A stretch of DNA of 64,000 bases, taken from an uncultured Actinomycetes bacterium. GTDB taxonomy: Bacteria; Actinomycetota; Acidimicrobiia; Acidimicrobiales; Ilumatobacteraceae. Below the pieces are notes generated by a model. It was not told the DNA's origin, searched no databases, and was given only the letters and a program-made list of their open reading frames with translations. Shown here one piece after another: positions 1 to 8,755 of the stretch (positions are counted from its first letter, which is position 1; every line of letters begins with the position of its first letter). The stretch covers positions 62,001 through 126,000 of the forward strand of contig CAIQJP010000087.1 of the NCBI GenBank assembly GCA_903872155.1, given 5' to 3'. A program made the position numbers and the translations under genes.

Positions 1-1554
1 GCCAATAGTTATTGCAGTATCGAGACCCGTCGTATTTGCCAACCATTGTGAAGTTGAAGCGGTGCAGGAGATGTTGGTACAGCGGTCAACGTAGTTGAAG
101 TGGTTGGTGCTATCGACATAAGCAATGAGCGGTAATCCGTCAAGCCCGATAGTGATTGATGCCGAATCTCCGACATCATCTGAGTTTCGCAAGTTCGTTG
201 CTGACGTTGACGATGTACAGGCTGTGTTTGCACAATGAATCGTCCACAAATCGCCGGCACGAATGTCGTAGAAGGCGATGATTGGGAGTCCATCAACACC
301 AATTGCGATTGAAGTGGCGTCAATATCAACGCCAGTTGGTCCGAGTCTTGTTAACGCGGCCGAAGAACATTCGGCATTATTGCAATGAGCAACTTTGAGT
401 GTTTCATTTGTTTGGTCAAAGTAACTGACGACGGGCAGTCCATCGGTGCCGATGGTTAGTGAGGTTGCTTTGCCGACAAAACCACTTGAGTCAACGGTAT
501 AAGTAGTGCGGTTTTGACAGTTGGACTTTGTACATCGAGTAAATTTGAGATCTCCATTAGTGACGTCGTAATAACTGATGTCTGCGTAATCAGTTGATGA
601 AATATTGAGGGAAGGATATTGGCCGACATCATCAAGGTTGCCGTCAATTCGAGCAAAGTCCGAAATGCTGCAGGCTGAGTTAAAACACTGGACCCAATAG
701 AGATCTCCTGACATCGCCTCGTACATTGCTACTACTGGGTAGCCAGTCGCTCCAAGTGTCGCTGACAGCATGCTTCCTCGATCACCACCAGATCCAATAG
801 TTTGATTCGACGAGGACGAACATAAAACATCGGAACATTTTGTATAGATCAAATCGTGGGTGTCTACTTTGTAATGGAAACTAAATGGCATCCCATCGAC
901 TCCGATGGATACTGAATTTGCGTAACCAGAAGTGGATGTTGAGGCAATGTCAGATCTCGACCAGATTTGGCGACCGAAAGTTGGGGCGGCCATCGCTGTA
1001 TCAACAAGGAGATTTGTCTGTGCTTGTGTGTAGTAGCGATCGTCGTGATTGTGGTCGGTGTAATAACCAGCAACGTCGACAATCAGATGAGCACTGCCAT
1101 ATACATAGAGACAAATTGATCCGTTGGACGACGTTGTTACATTGAGGGCATTGGCAATATCGACGCCAGTTTCAAAGTTCAGTGATGACGCATTCGGGAC
1201 GGCGTCGTCTTCAGATGTGCAAGGAAAAGCTGTTACAAATCCGTAGTCGCCATTTTTTTGATTGCCGGTAGCAGTGACATTGATGGCCACTGCAGACGCA
1301 TCAGTGGGCACCACTTGCTGCGTGGTGCCGCCAGCAGAAATTGTCCCTTCAACAACCAGGCGAAGAGTGTCGTTCACAACTTTGCTGCCACTACGTGTGT
1401 CAAGAACGCGCACCGGACTAATCGGGACGTAAATAGCTCGCTCACCAGACGAAACTGTCGCCCGAACAATGCCGAGTGTGCCGCCGCCGAGAGTGACAGC
1501 GCAGGCCGCCCCGATCGCTGCCCAACGTGTCCGAAGAGAATGTAAACCCGCCAC
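1..1554 (-). CDS. Secreted surface protein with RVLDTR domain and 50-residue repeats (partial, C-terminus off the window)
   Basis: The reading frame is open for 518 codons and leaves the window without a stop, so the C-terminus is missing. It starts at a GTG preceded by AAGGAG five bases upstream. A hydrophobic segment (residues 11-30) acts as signal peptide or anchor. Residues 47-165 hold a domain starting P-V-R-V-L-D-T-R and ending L-I-V-D-V-A-G-Y-Y, which is common in actinobacterial surface proteins. A short stalk-like D-H-N-H-D-D-R-Y-Y-T-Q stretch follows. From residue 214 there are six full repeats of about 50 residues plus the start of a seventh, each with [SA]-x-x-I-G-x-D-G-[LM]-P and a C-x(4-5)-C pair. 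The repeats look like beta-propeller blades, and disulfides are likely. Export and surface location are inferred; the ligand is unknown. Confidence 0.85.
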   Translation of the reverse strand, partial: MAGLHSLRTRWAAIGAACAVTLGGGTLGIVRATVSSGERAIYVPISPVRVLDTRSGSKVVNDTLRLVVEGTISAGGTTQQVVPTDASAVAINVTATGNQKNGDYGFVTAFPCTSEDDAVPNASSLNFETGVDIANALNVTTSSNGSICLYVYGSAHLIVDVAGYYTDHNHDDRYYTQAQTNLLVDTAMAAPTFGRQIWSRSDIASTSTSGYANSVSIGVDGMPFSFHYKVDTHDLIYTKCSDVLCSSSSNQTIGSGGDRGSMLSATLGATGYPVVAMYEAMSGDLYWVQCFNSACSISDFARIDGNLDDVGQYPSLNISSTDYADISYYDVTNGDLKFTRCTKSNCQNRTTYTVDSSGFVGKATSLTIGTDGLPVVSYFDQTNETLKVAHCNNAECSSAALTRLGPTGVDIDATSIAIGVDGLPIIAFYDIRAGDLWTIHCANTACTSSTSATNLRNSDDVGDSASITIGLDGLPLIAYVDSTNHFNYVDRCTNISCTASTSQWLANTTGLDTAITIG

Positions 1555-1641
1555 AGGAACTCCTTAGAAAAATGAATTGCCATCACAATATGGAATTAGC
1601 CAGAAATCGTGGGGGATAGTTCTCAGTTGTCTGTCAAGAAT

Positions 1642-1938
1642 TCAGCCGGTTGTGCTGGGGGTCTGACTGGCTCTGAAGTATTCCCACTCTTCGATGCGTG
1701 TTCCGTCGGGGAGGTTGCAATAACCAACTTGACCCGCAGTTTCGTCAACCATTTCTAAAGTGCCGCCCTGATCGATGCAATATTGCGAGGCCGGATTTCC
1801 GATTTGAGCACCGCCGGGCGCTGCTGGCGCATCGGTAGTTAGCGGCGCATCGGTCGTAGTGGGGGCATCGTCGCCACCACAGGCGGCGAGTGATGCCACC
1901 GCCATCATGAATCCCAGAATCAAAGTTCTCTTACGCAT
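1642..1938 (-). CDS. Small DUF333 lipoprotein
   Basis: A 98-residue protein with a lipoprotein signal: positively charged n-region M-R-K-R, hydrophobic core and lipobox L-A-A-C at residues 17-20. A Thr/Asp/Pro/Ala-rich linker then leads to a C-terminal DUF333 domain (about residues 49-90) with G-N-P-A-S-Q-Y-C and G-Y-C-x-L-P-D-G, whose two cysteines are typical of the family. DUF333 proteins are small periplasmic or surface proteins of unknown function. A GAGG motif seven bases before the ATG supports the start. It lies 87 bases upstream of the repeat-rich surface protein on the same strand and may be co-transcribed with it. Confidence 0.85.
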   Translation of the reverse strand: MRKRTLILGFMMAVASLAACGGDDAPTTTDAPLTTDAPAAPGGAQIGNPASQYCIDQGGTLEMVDETAGQVGYCNLPDGTRIEEWEYFRASQTPSTTG

Positions 1939-2009
1939 GTCGTTACCTCAATGTCATCTCGATGGCGTACCGTGATGAGGGTAATTCATTCCTTGCTCTG
2001 GAGTTATTC

Positions 2010-2546
2010 ATGCACACCTTTGCCACTACCCAAGAACTTGTTGACCACTTGGTGGTTCTGAAGACCACGGTGTCGGCCGAAAGTGACAAATTCTTTGAAC
2101 TCGATCATGGTTTGCAATGCGCAGCGTTACTTGAGAAATCTGATCCGTCAGATATTGAGTTACAAGTTGCTGGTTTGATCCACGACTTGGCGCATCCGTG
2201 GGACGGCCCTGGTCAGCCTCGCCACGCCACGATGGGCGCCGATGCTGTGCGAACGATTTTGGGCGAACGTATTTCGGCGTTGATTGAAGGTCATGTGCCA
2301 GCCAAACGATTCTTAGTGACAACACGTCCCGAATATCGAGCACTGTTATCGCAAGACAGCATCATGACTTTGGCGGCACAAGGTGGCGATTTCACCCAAG
2401 CCGAGGTCAGCGAATTCACTGCTCAGCCTTGGTGGGAAGCCATGGTTGCTTTGCGTATCGCCGACGATGGAGCGAAAGACCCACACGCGATCGTGCCCGC
2501 ACTCGAACATTGGATTGATGCCATTCACTCGTTGAGCAAGGTGTGA
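2010..2546 (+). CDS. HD-domain mixed-valent diiron oxygenase, PhnZ/TmpB-like
   Basis: An HD-superfamily protein of about 178 residues. Metal ligands are visible in order: H in D-H-G-L-Q-C-A, the HD pair in L-I-H-D-L-A-H, H in P-R-H-A, H in E-G-H-V-P-A-K-R, and D in R-I-A-D-D-G. The H-V-x-A-K-R segment with its lysine marks the PhnZ-type diiron oxygenases that oxidatively split the C-P bond of alpha-hydroxylated phosphonates to release phosphate. I chose the ATG at 2010 because a GGAG lies seven bases upstream; an ATG 48 bases earlier lacks a ribosome site. The next gene, a PhnY-type dioxygenase, overlaps it by a GTGA. The exact substrate (2-aminoethylphosphonate or a methylated form) cannot be read from sequence. 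Confidence 0.85.
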   Translation: MHTFATTQELVDHLVVLKTTVSAESDKFFELDHGLQCAALLEKSDPSDIELQVAGLIHDLAHPWDGPGQPRHATMGADAVRTILGERISALIEGHVPAKRFLVTTRPEYRALLSQDSIMTLAAQGGDFTQAEVSEFTAQPWWEAMVALRIADDGAKDPHAIVPALEHWIDAIHSLSKV

Positions 2547-3319
2547 TCGTGCAATCTTTCGTGCCAGGTGACCTTGGAGCAAAGCCATTCTTTGACGAGC
2601 ACGGTTGGGTATTGATTGAGACACTTGATGAACAAGGTGTTGAACAACTGCGCCAATGGATTGACGAAATTTCTGCATGGCGCGACGAAGACGGACATTG
2701 GTTGCACTATCGCGAAATGACCGACTTCGGTCCTAAGTTGTGTCGCACCGAAAACTTCACGCCGTTTCATGAACCGATTCGAGACCTTTTAACAATGGGA
2801 GTCATGCTTGATTCGGCATCGATGTTGATGGGCGAACAAGCAGTGCTCTACAAAGAGAAGATCAACTACAAGTTGGTTGGTGGCGCGGGTTATGCACCTC
2901 ATCAAGACGCGCCGGCTTATCCATTTATTGATAGTCATATTTCGTGCATGGTTGCTATTGACGATGCCGACGAAGTGAATGGATGCCTTGAAGTCGTCAG
3001 TGGTTGCTTTGGTGAAGTGTTACCGATGAACGATGTTGGTTGCATCAGCGAAATTGTGGTGTCACGACTGAAGTGGGAACTTGCACCAATTCGTGCTGGC
3101 CAAACGTTGTGGTTTCATTCGCGTACTCCGCATCGCAGCGGCTCTAATAATTCAGATCGTGATCGTCGTGCGATCTATCCCACGTACAACGCGTTATCTG
3201 AAGGCGATTTACGCGATGCGTATTACGAAGCCAAACTTGAACAAATGGCCAAGTACACCGTTGGTGAGAATGTGCAAGTGTCGTTGATCGGTGACTTTCA
3301 AGGTCGACCAGTTAAGTAA
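2543..3319 (+). CDS. Phytanoyl-CoA dioxygenase family Fe(II)/2-oxoglutarate hydroxylase, PhnY/TmpA-like
   Basis: A 258-residue PhyH-family enzyme. The iron triad is visible as H-Q-D near residues 130-132 and H in T-P-H-R-S-G near 197, with a 2-oxoglutarate-binding arginine in D-R-R-A-I-Y. The family hydroxylates a carbon next to the functional group. Next to a PhnZ-like oxygenase, the expected role is alpha-hydroxylation of an organophosphonate, the first of two steps that release phosphate. It starts at a GTG overlapping the upstream stop, so the pair is probably translationally coupled. Its stop codon abuts the end of the convergent molybdopterin gene with no gap. Confidence 0.82.
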   Translation: MIVQSFVPGDLGAKPFFDEHGWVLIETLDEQGVEQLRQWIDEISAWRDEDGHWLHYREMTDFGPKLCRTENFTPFHEPIRDLLTMGVMLDSASMLMGEQAVLYKEKINYKLVGGAGYAPHQDAPAYPFIDSHISCMVAIDDADEVNGCLEVVSGCFGEVLPMNDVGCISEIVVSRLKWELAPIRAGQTLWFHSRTPHRSGSNNSDRDRRAIYPTYNALSEGDLRDAYYEAKLEQMAKYTVGENVQVSLIGDFQGRPVK

Positions 3320-5470
3320 TCAGGCTTTAAAAACAGCAACGGGTATGGCACTCTGAATAGCCATGCCATTGATGTGGTCGTAACCACTGTCAATCGTGCA
3401 CAGACGATTCGTTGGAGTTCCTTGATTGCGAACATCTTCGTCGGTGGTTGCGCCACCCCACGAATGTGACATGGAAATCACGCCGCGCTTAATGGTGTCG
3501 CTACCTTCGGCCACGCCCACCACTCGACCTGATGGCGAAGTGATTTGAACAAGGTCACCATCGGCAATGTCGAGATCTTTCATGTCATCAAGATTCATGT
3601 AGGCGGCATTGGTGGTGCCAACGCGCGCGAGTCCAGGAATCTCGCGGCCAAGTGAATTGAGAACATGCTTCAAGCGGCGGCTGATGAGACGGAAGGGAAA
3701 CTTGCCCGCATCAAAACCAGCAATAACTTCAGCACCTGTTTGTTCGGTCAGCACAACAGCGAGTTCATCAACAACATCTGCTGGTGCGACAGCAAATCTG
3801 CCTGATGCATCAGGGTCGGCGGCAACAACCTTGACGGCCAACTCCTCATGAATCGTGCTGCGCTTCTCGCGAATTTCACTCATGGGCATACGGCCCTTAG
3901 CAAATGAATAGTCGAGCACCATGTCGTCGTTCGCCGAGCCATCAACAGGCAGATCGCCGCCAGGTAATGGCAGGCGAGTGCCGAGTCGTTGAGCGATTCC
4001 AGCAAAGACTTCCCATTCAGACAACATGTCGCCATCGGGTTGCAGAACTGCCGGTGTATAACTGATGTACGGAGCAGCAAAGCGACGATCCATCACTGTG
4101 GGCACGTCGGCACGTTCGAGTTCGAGGCGTGGGGGAATGACGTAGTGCGCAAGTTCGGCAGTTGGTGTCATGCGGTGATCAATGACCACTAACAACTCGA
4201 GGTCTTTCAACGCTTCAATGGTCTTGAGTTGATCGGGGAAAGCAACGACAGGGTTACCACCACACACGAACAAACAACGCACTTGGCCAACGCCCGGTTC
4301 AAGAATCTCTTCGGCCAACAACGGCGTCAACATTTCACCAGGCATACCGCGCAGTCCCTTGATGCGATGCGGTGTGCCAGGCGCCGGATCACTTGGTGCA
4401 ATGACTTGAGCGCGACGGGTGTTGCCTGGAAATAAGAAGTTTCCACTTTCCAAAACATCACCCTCACGGTTCACTCGACCGCATATTGCATTCAAGGTGA
4501 GCGTGAGGTGCTCCATCAATGTGCTGTGTGCCGCCATGTTGGGTCCGGTGCCAGTGCCGGCAGTTCCCTTAGGACCAGCAGCAAACATGCGCGCTGCCGC
4601 AACGACATCATCGGCATTGACTTCACAACGAATAGCGACCATCTCTGGTGTGTATGGTGCGACTGCTGCGCGTAAGTCGTCAAGTTGATTGACCCAACGA
4701 GCACAGAATTCTTGATCGTGCAGATTTTCTTGCAAGATCACATTGACGAGACCAGCCAACAGTGTGGGATCTTCGCCTGGCTTGACGGGCAACCACAGAT
4801 CGGCGAAAGAAGCGAGTTCACTCTTGCGTGGATCGATCACGATCAATTTCATGCCACGTTCTTTGGCGCGACGAAGTCGCACGAATGGGTTGGTTCCTTG
4901 TAATCCACCCGATGGGCCATAGGACGACACCAATGGGTTGTAGCCAATTGCTAGCAATACATCGGCATCACGAAAGTTCTGCCAACCTGCTTCCCATGCT
5001 CCAAGTCGCAAACGTGAAGTGAGGTGAGCCGGTTGATCAATGGTGATACTCGTATAGAACGATGGTGAATTGATACCCGCGTGAAACGCCTGTGTAACCG
5101 GCATTGAAATTGAGTTTTGAAATGCGCCAGTGCCTGTGTACGAGGCAACGGCGCGTGGACCATATTTAGCAATGATTGATTGCACGCGAGACGCGATGTC
5201 GTCGAGAGCTGCCACAGAAGTTGTTTCACTGAATGTCCCATCGGCATTGCGTTGCAAAGGTGCACGCAAACGATCGGGGGCATTGTGCTGATCGGCAAGT
5301 TGCCGACCCTTGATGCACGTGTAGCCCTCAAACATGGGGTCATTCATAATGCCACGAACGGCCACAACTTTTTCTTTGGGTTGTGCACCACTCGTGTTGA
5401 TTTCAATATCAACTTCGAGCGGGCACGCCGCATGGCAGAAACGACAAAACGTCTCGCGTGATTCAATCAT
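3320..5470 (-). CDS. Molybdopterin-dependent oxidoreductase (DMSO-reductase family)
   Basis: A 716-residue single-subunit enzyme of the bis-molybdopterin family. The N-terminus has a [4Fe-4S] motif C-R-F-C-H-A-A-C followed by C-I-K-G-R near residue 52. Downstream are the molybdopterin-binding segments V-I-D-P-R-K-S-E, W-L-P-V-K-P-G-E-D and a C-terminal molydopterin dinucleotide-binding domain containing N-D and G-V-x-S-M-S-H-S-W-G. By loose alignment with formate dehydrogenases the metal-ligand position falls on the Asp of T-I-D-Q-P-A rather than Cys or Sec. There is no Tat signal, so it is cytoplasmic. It overlaps the SDR gene by ATGA and is the last gene of a three-gene operon. The substrate is unknown. 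Confidence 0.88.
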   Translation of the reverse strand: MIESRETFCRFCHAACPLEVDIEINTSGAQPKEKVVAVRGIMNDPMFEGYTCIKGRQLADQHNAPDRLRAPLQRNADGTFSETTSVAALDDIASRVQSIIAKYGPRAVASYTGTGAFQNSISMPVTQAFHAGINSPSFYTSITIDQPAHLTSRLRLGAWEAGWQNFRDADVLLAIGYNPLVSSYGPSGGLQGTNPFVRLRRAKERGMKLIVIDPRKSELASFADLWLPVKPGEDPTLLAGLVNVILQENLHDQEFCARWVNQLDDLRAAVAPYTPEMVAIRCEVNADDVVAAARMFAAGPKGTAGTGTGPNMAAHSTLMEHLTLTLNAICGRVNREGDVLESGNFLFPGNTRRAQVIAPSDPAPGTPHRIKGLRGMPGEMLTPLLAEEILEPGVGQVRCLFVCGGNPVVAFPDQLKTIEALKDLELLVVIDHRMTPTAELAHYVIPPRLELERADVPTVMDRRFAAPYISYTPAVLQPDGDMLSEWEVFAGIAQRLGTRLPLPGGDLPVDGSANDDMVLDYSFAKGRMPMSEIREKRSTIHEELAVKVVAADPDASGRFAVAPADVVDELAVVLTEQTGAEVIAGFDAGKFPFRLISRRLKHVLNSLGREIPGLARVGTTNAAYMNLDDMKDLDIADGDLVQITSPSGRVVGVAEGSDTIKRGVISMSHSWGGATTDEDVRNQGTPTNRLCTIDSGYDHINGMAIQSAIPVAVFKA

Positions 5471-6252
5471 CGGGGCTTGGCGCCTCCGGATACGCGGATC
5501 ATTTCACCGCTAATCCAACTGGCTGCTGGTGAGCACAAGAACAACACAGCAGAACCCATGTCCTGCAAGGTACCAAAGCGTTGCATCGGGATATTCCACT
5601 GCGATTCAACTTCGGCGAGATCTTCATCATTCTTCACACCAAGTGCAATCTTGAAGATTTCGGTGGGCACTGCACCTGGTGCAATTCCGTTGACGCGAAT
5701 GCGCGGTGCAAGTTCGGCACAAGCAGTAAGGGTCAATGAGTTAACAGCTGCTTTGGCGGCACCATAGTGAGCACTGCCCGGAACCGGTCCGAAGCCAGCA
5801 CCCGATGAGATGTTGATGATCGATCCAGTTTCCATGTACTTGGCTGCGGTACGAATACCGACCCAGACAGCCGTGAGGTTGAGCGCAATACAGGCGTCCC
5901 AGTCTTCGCGCTTGAGGTCGGTCATGGGCAAACGTGCGGGTGAACCACCAGCATTGTTAATCCAGATCGACAACTTGCCAAATTCTTTGATGGCGGCCTT
6001 AGCCAAGTTCTCCATGGCTTCATCGCTTGTCACATCGGTTTCGACAGCGATCGCTTGACCACCATCGGCACGAATTGCTGCAGCAACTGCTTCGATCTCG
6101 TGTACACGACGTGCGGCGACGACAACTTTTGCGCCAGCGCTCGCGAGTGTGCGGGCGATGCCTTCGCCAATTCCGCGTCCGCCGCCGGTGACGACGGCAA
6201 CGTCGCCTTCGAGGCTGAAGAGTTCACCTGGTGTGGGGTATTCCTTGCTCAT
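5467..6252 (-). CDS. Short-chain dehydrogenase/reductase
   Basis: A 261-residue classical SDR. It has the nucleotide-binding T-G-G-G-R-G-I-G near residue 21, N-N-A-G near 99, the catalytic S-S-G-A-G-F plus Y-G-A-A-K (Tyr-x-x-x-Lys) near 151-165, and P-G-A-V-P-T after the active site. The basic A-A-R-R after the second beta strand suggests NADP preference. It is cytoplasmic. It lies between the RPH-like gene (30 bases upstream) and the molybdopterin oxidoreductase (four-base overlap), so all three probably act in one pathway; the substrate cannot be deduced. Confidence 0.9.
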   Translation of the reverse strand: MSKEYPTPGELFSLEGDVAVVTGGGRGIGEGIARTLASAGAKVVVAARRVHEIEAVAAAIRADGGQAIAVETDVTSDEAMENLAKAAIKEFGKLSIWINNAGGSPARLPMTDLKREDWDACIALNLTAVWVGIRTAAKYMETGSIINISSGAGFGPVPGSAHYGAAKAAVNSLTLTACAELAPRIRVNGIAPGAVPTEIFKIALGVKNDEDLAEVESQWNIPMQRFGTLQDMGSAVLFLCSPAASWISGEMIRVSGGAKPR

Positions 6253-6282
6253 TTTGATTCCATTCTTTAGGGGGTTAATTAG

Positions 6283-7971
6283 TTAGAGAACTGTGACGAC
6301 ACCAGTGGTGCCATTGACTTCAATCATTGCGCCATTAGGGATCCGTTGCGTGCCATCGGTGATGGAAACGACACACGGCACACCAAGTTCGCGACTGACG
6401 ATGACCGCGTGACTGATTTGTCCACCAACGTTCACGACGACTGCCGCGCTTGTCATAAACAACGGAGTCCAACTGGGGTCGGTGCAAGGTGCAACCAAAA
6501 TATCGCCAGGCTCGAGTTCGCCCGGATCGCCCGGATCAAGGACAACACGCGCAATTCCGCGAGCGACACCAGGTGAACCAGCAACACCAACAAGTGCATC
6601 ACCCGACTGTGCGAGCTTGACGACATGAGCATCTTTGCGTGCCCACTGGTTGAGCGGCGCAACAGTTGCATTGGCGATGATGAATGGCGGTTCAAGATCA
6701 AAAAGTTCGCGCCATTCGTTGTAGCGCTGCGTCAATGTGTTGGTGAACAAACTCGGGTTGGCGATGTAGTCATCGAGTTCACTATCAAGCACTTGGAAAA
6801 TGAGTTCGTCATGGCCGTGGCGACGACCAAGTTCGCGAAATGCCACGCGGGCTTCGTGCAATACGCGCACGATTGAAGTTTTGGTGCGTTCGCGGTGGGC
6901 CATCATTTTTCCGGCACCGAGTCCGAGGTCGAGCAGTGGCGCCACCTCGGGCTTGTCGGCCAATGTAATGCGCGCCTTGGCAATGAGTGCATCGCGCTGT
7001 GCAGCCTTCTCGCGATGACGTTCGTGTGGCGATTCGGCATCAGACTGCAAACGCACGCGATCGAGAGCAGCGAGCAAAAGTTGTGGGTGGGTTTCCCATG
7101 TTGGCGAACGCAAGTCCCATTCATCGGGTCCGCGACTACCAAATTCAACAATGAATTCATTCCACGCTGCGTTAAACGCCGAATTGATTCGCAACAGGCC
7201 GTCGTTGAGACCTGCGTTAAACGCAACAGTGAGTTGTGCATCGTTGTGCACCATGCGTGACAAATTCCAAAGTGCATAGTTGGCATCGGCCGAATCAACA
7301 TCGCCGATACTTGACAACAACGCCATCGGCAAACTCGGTTCGCCAATTGCTTCAGCCACAACTCCAAGTAGTCCGGGAGCAACGGCTGCGCTACTACCCG
7401 ACACAACATGTTGAGCAAACAAGTGCGGCAATTGTGACTGCACCAGACGCGCCCGTGCAACTAATTGGGCATCGGTGTAAGACGACAGGTCACCTCGCGA
7501 GGCTCGCAGTTCTGCGGCCTTGGCTTTGTCGGCATCGAGTTCGGGCCAGGCAACTCCGCTCATGATCCATGCGGTGTGAGCATCGATGCCCGCGGTGAGG
7601 TGTGGCTTTTCGTCGTCCGGATGTGCGACGTAAGCGGGCACATCGGGATGGTCGCCGAAGAAGGCTTGGTCGAGCGCGGCAACAGTGGCAGCGGGGTTGC
7701 GGACACCCTGCATACGAATCGCCGAAAGGTTGATATAGAAGTAGCCACCAAAGCAGGCGACCGATTCGGGATGTTGCGGGTTGAAGTCGGAGTCTTCGTA
7801 GGCGCCGATGCGAATGAGGCCAGCTTTGTAACCAGCAACAATTCCACCGTCCCAGCCAAACGACCAGCCAAGAGGGCTCACGGGGTCGGCAAGAACTTCA
7901 CCAGCGTTGGCCCGTGTGTAATGCGGAAATCTCTGGCTTGTTGGCCAGTCGGTAATCCATCGATCTTGCAT
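6283..7971 (-). CDS. PEP-utilizing-enzyme mobile-domain protein resembling rifampin phosphotransferase without its ATP-grasp domain
   Basis: A 562-residue protein. The last 90 residues are a PEP-utilizing-enzyme mobile (swivelling phosphohistidine) domain with G-S-P-G-V-A-R-G and the catalytic His in G-G-Q-I-S-H-A. The middle carries F-G-S-R-G-P-D-E-W-D-L-R-S-P-T-W, which resembles the substrate-binding region of rifampin-phosphotransferase-like enzymes. The N-terminal ATP-grasp domain of those enzymes is absent, so either a partner encoded elsewhere supplies it or the substrate chemistry differs. It is the first gene of an operon with an SDR and a molybdopterin oxidoreductase. A catabolic phosphorylation step is possible but is inference only. 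Confidence 0.75.
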   Translation of the reverse strand: MQDRWITDWPTSQRFPHYTRANAGEVLADPVSPLGWSFGWDGGIVAGYKAGLIRIGAYEDSDFNPQHPESVACFGGYFYINLSAIRMQGVRNPAATVAALDQAFFGDHPDVPAYVAHPDDEKPHLTAGIDAHTAWIMSGVAWPELDADKAKAAELRASRGDLSSYTDAQLVARARLVQSQLPHLFAQHVVSGSSAAVAPGLLGVVAEAIGEPSLPMALLSSIGDVDSADANYALWNLSRMVHNDAQLTVAFNAGLNDGLLRINSAFNAAWNEFIVEFGSRGPDEWDLRSPTWETHPQLLLAALDRVRLQSDAESPHERHREKAAQRDALIAKARITLADKPEVAPLLDLGLGAGKMMAHRERTKTSIVRVLHEARVAFRELGRRHGHDELIFQVLDSELDDYIANPSLFTNTLTQRYNEWRELFDLEPPFIIANATVAPLNQWARKDAHVVKLAQSGDALVGVAGSPGVARGIARVVLDPGDPGELEPGDILVAPCTDPSWTPLFMTSAAVVVNVGGQISHAVIVSRELGVPCVVSITDGTQRIPNGAMIEVNGTTGVVTVL

Positions 7972-8041
7972 ATCCGCCCCCTTACCCGTAGTAAGTATTC
8001 AGACTAGAGGCAAGGCAAGACCGATGATTGACGGAGATTGC

Positions 8042-8713
8042 TCAGAGCCACTTGGCTCGGAAGTATTCGCGGTCTTCAGCGACAAGGCGGCCGAAGTTTT
8101 CCGGTGGATTGGTTCGGATAGTGACACTGTCGGCATGATGACAGCGAGCTTGATGGGCAATGACTGCCCTTAATCCCGTTGTTTTTGTGACCCACAGCAA
8201 GACATCGTCGTCGCCGTACCACCACGTGAGGTTCTCGTCGAAGTTCCAGAATTTGACCAAGTCGCTACGCAGCATCATGGCAAAACCGGCCAATCCGCCC
8301 GTGCCGTCGTATCGCGAGCCACACGTGTTGAAAACCTGGCGGTCTTCTGTCATTTCAACAGTGGAGTAATTGGGACAAATGATGCCAATGGATGGATCGG
8401 TGCTTAGAGAACTCGCCAACGATGACAAACATTTGGGGCCCAGTCGCACGTCATCGTTGAGGAATGCGATGTGCGCATCGCGACCAACGGCCTCGATGCC
8501 ACGGTTCCACATGTATTGAATGCCGACACCTTCGGGGACAAGGATCTTGATGATGTGATCAGGAAGATCGGGGAGTGCGTCAAAGGCTGCCTGTCCGTCG
8601 GCGACGATGCAGATGGTGCCGACGGCTGGTTCGAGGCTGAGATCACTAAGAAGTTCGGCCAAACCCGTGAAATTCGATTTCGTCGGAATCACGACGTTCA
8701 CTGGGTTCGGCAT
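8042..8713 (-). CDS. Glycosyltransferase family 2 protein
   Basis: A 223-residue GT-A fold protein. It begins with a V-N-V-V-I-P-T-K strand, has the Asp-rich metal/nucleotide-sugar motif F-L-N-D-D-V near residue 92, and a second acidic patch W-W-Y-G-D-D-D near 167. Family 2 enzymes transfer sugars from nucleotide donors to acceptors such as surface glycans. It stands alone: no other glycan genes are adjacent, and it lies just downstream of a tRNA gene on the same strand. There is no membrane segment. The acceptor is unknown. Confidence 0.8.
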   Translation of the reverse strand: MPNPVNVVIPTKSNFTGLAELLSDLSLEPAVGTICIVADGQAAFDALPDLPDHIIKILVPEGVGIQYMWNRGIEAVGRDAHIAFLNDDVRLGPKCLSSLASSLSTDPSIGIICPNYSTVEMTEDRQVFNTCGSRYDGTGGLAGFAMMLRSDLVKFWNFDENLTWWYGDDDVLLWVTKTTGLRAVIAHQARCHHADSVTIRTNPPENFGRLVAEDREYFRAKWL

Positions 8714-8755
8714 ACATATCTATATGAACACATGAATCGGACTTGGCGAGCACTC

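Noticed and set aside
1632-1637. TTGACA on the minus strand as the -35 box for the surface-protein gene
   Set aside because: No -10-like sequence lies 16-18 bases downstream; the bases there are C-rich.
3320-5470. The molybdopterin oxidoreductase as the selenoprotein served by the nearby tRNA-Sec
   Set aside because: The frame has no internal TGA and there is no Cys at the expected Sec position either; nothing in it calls for selenocysteine.
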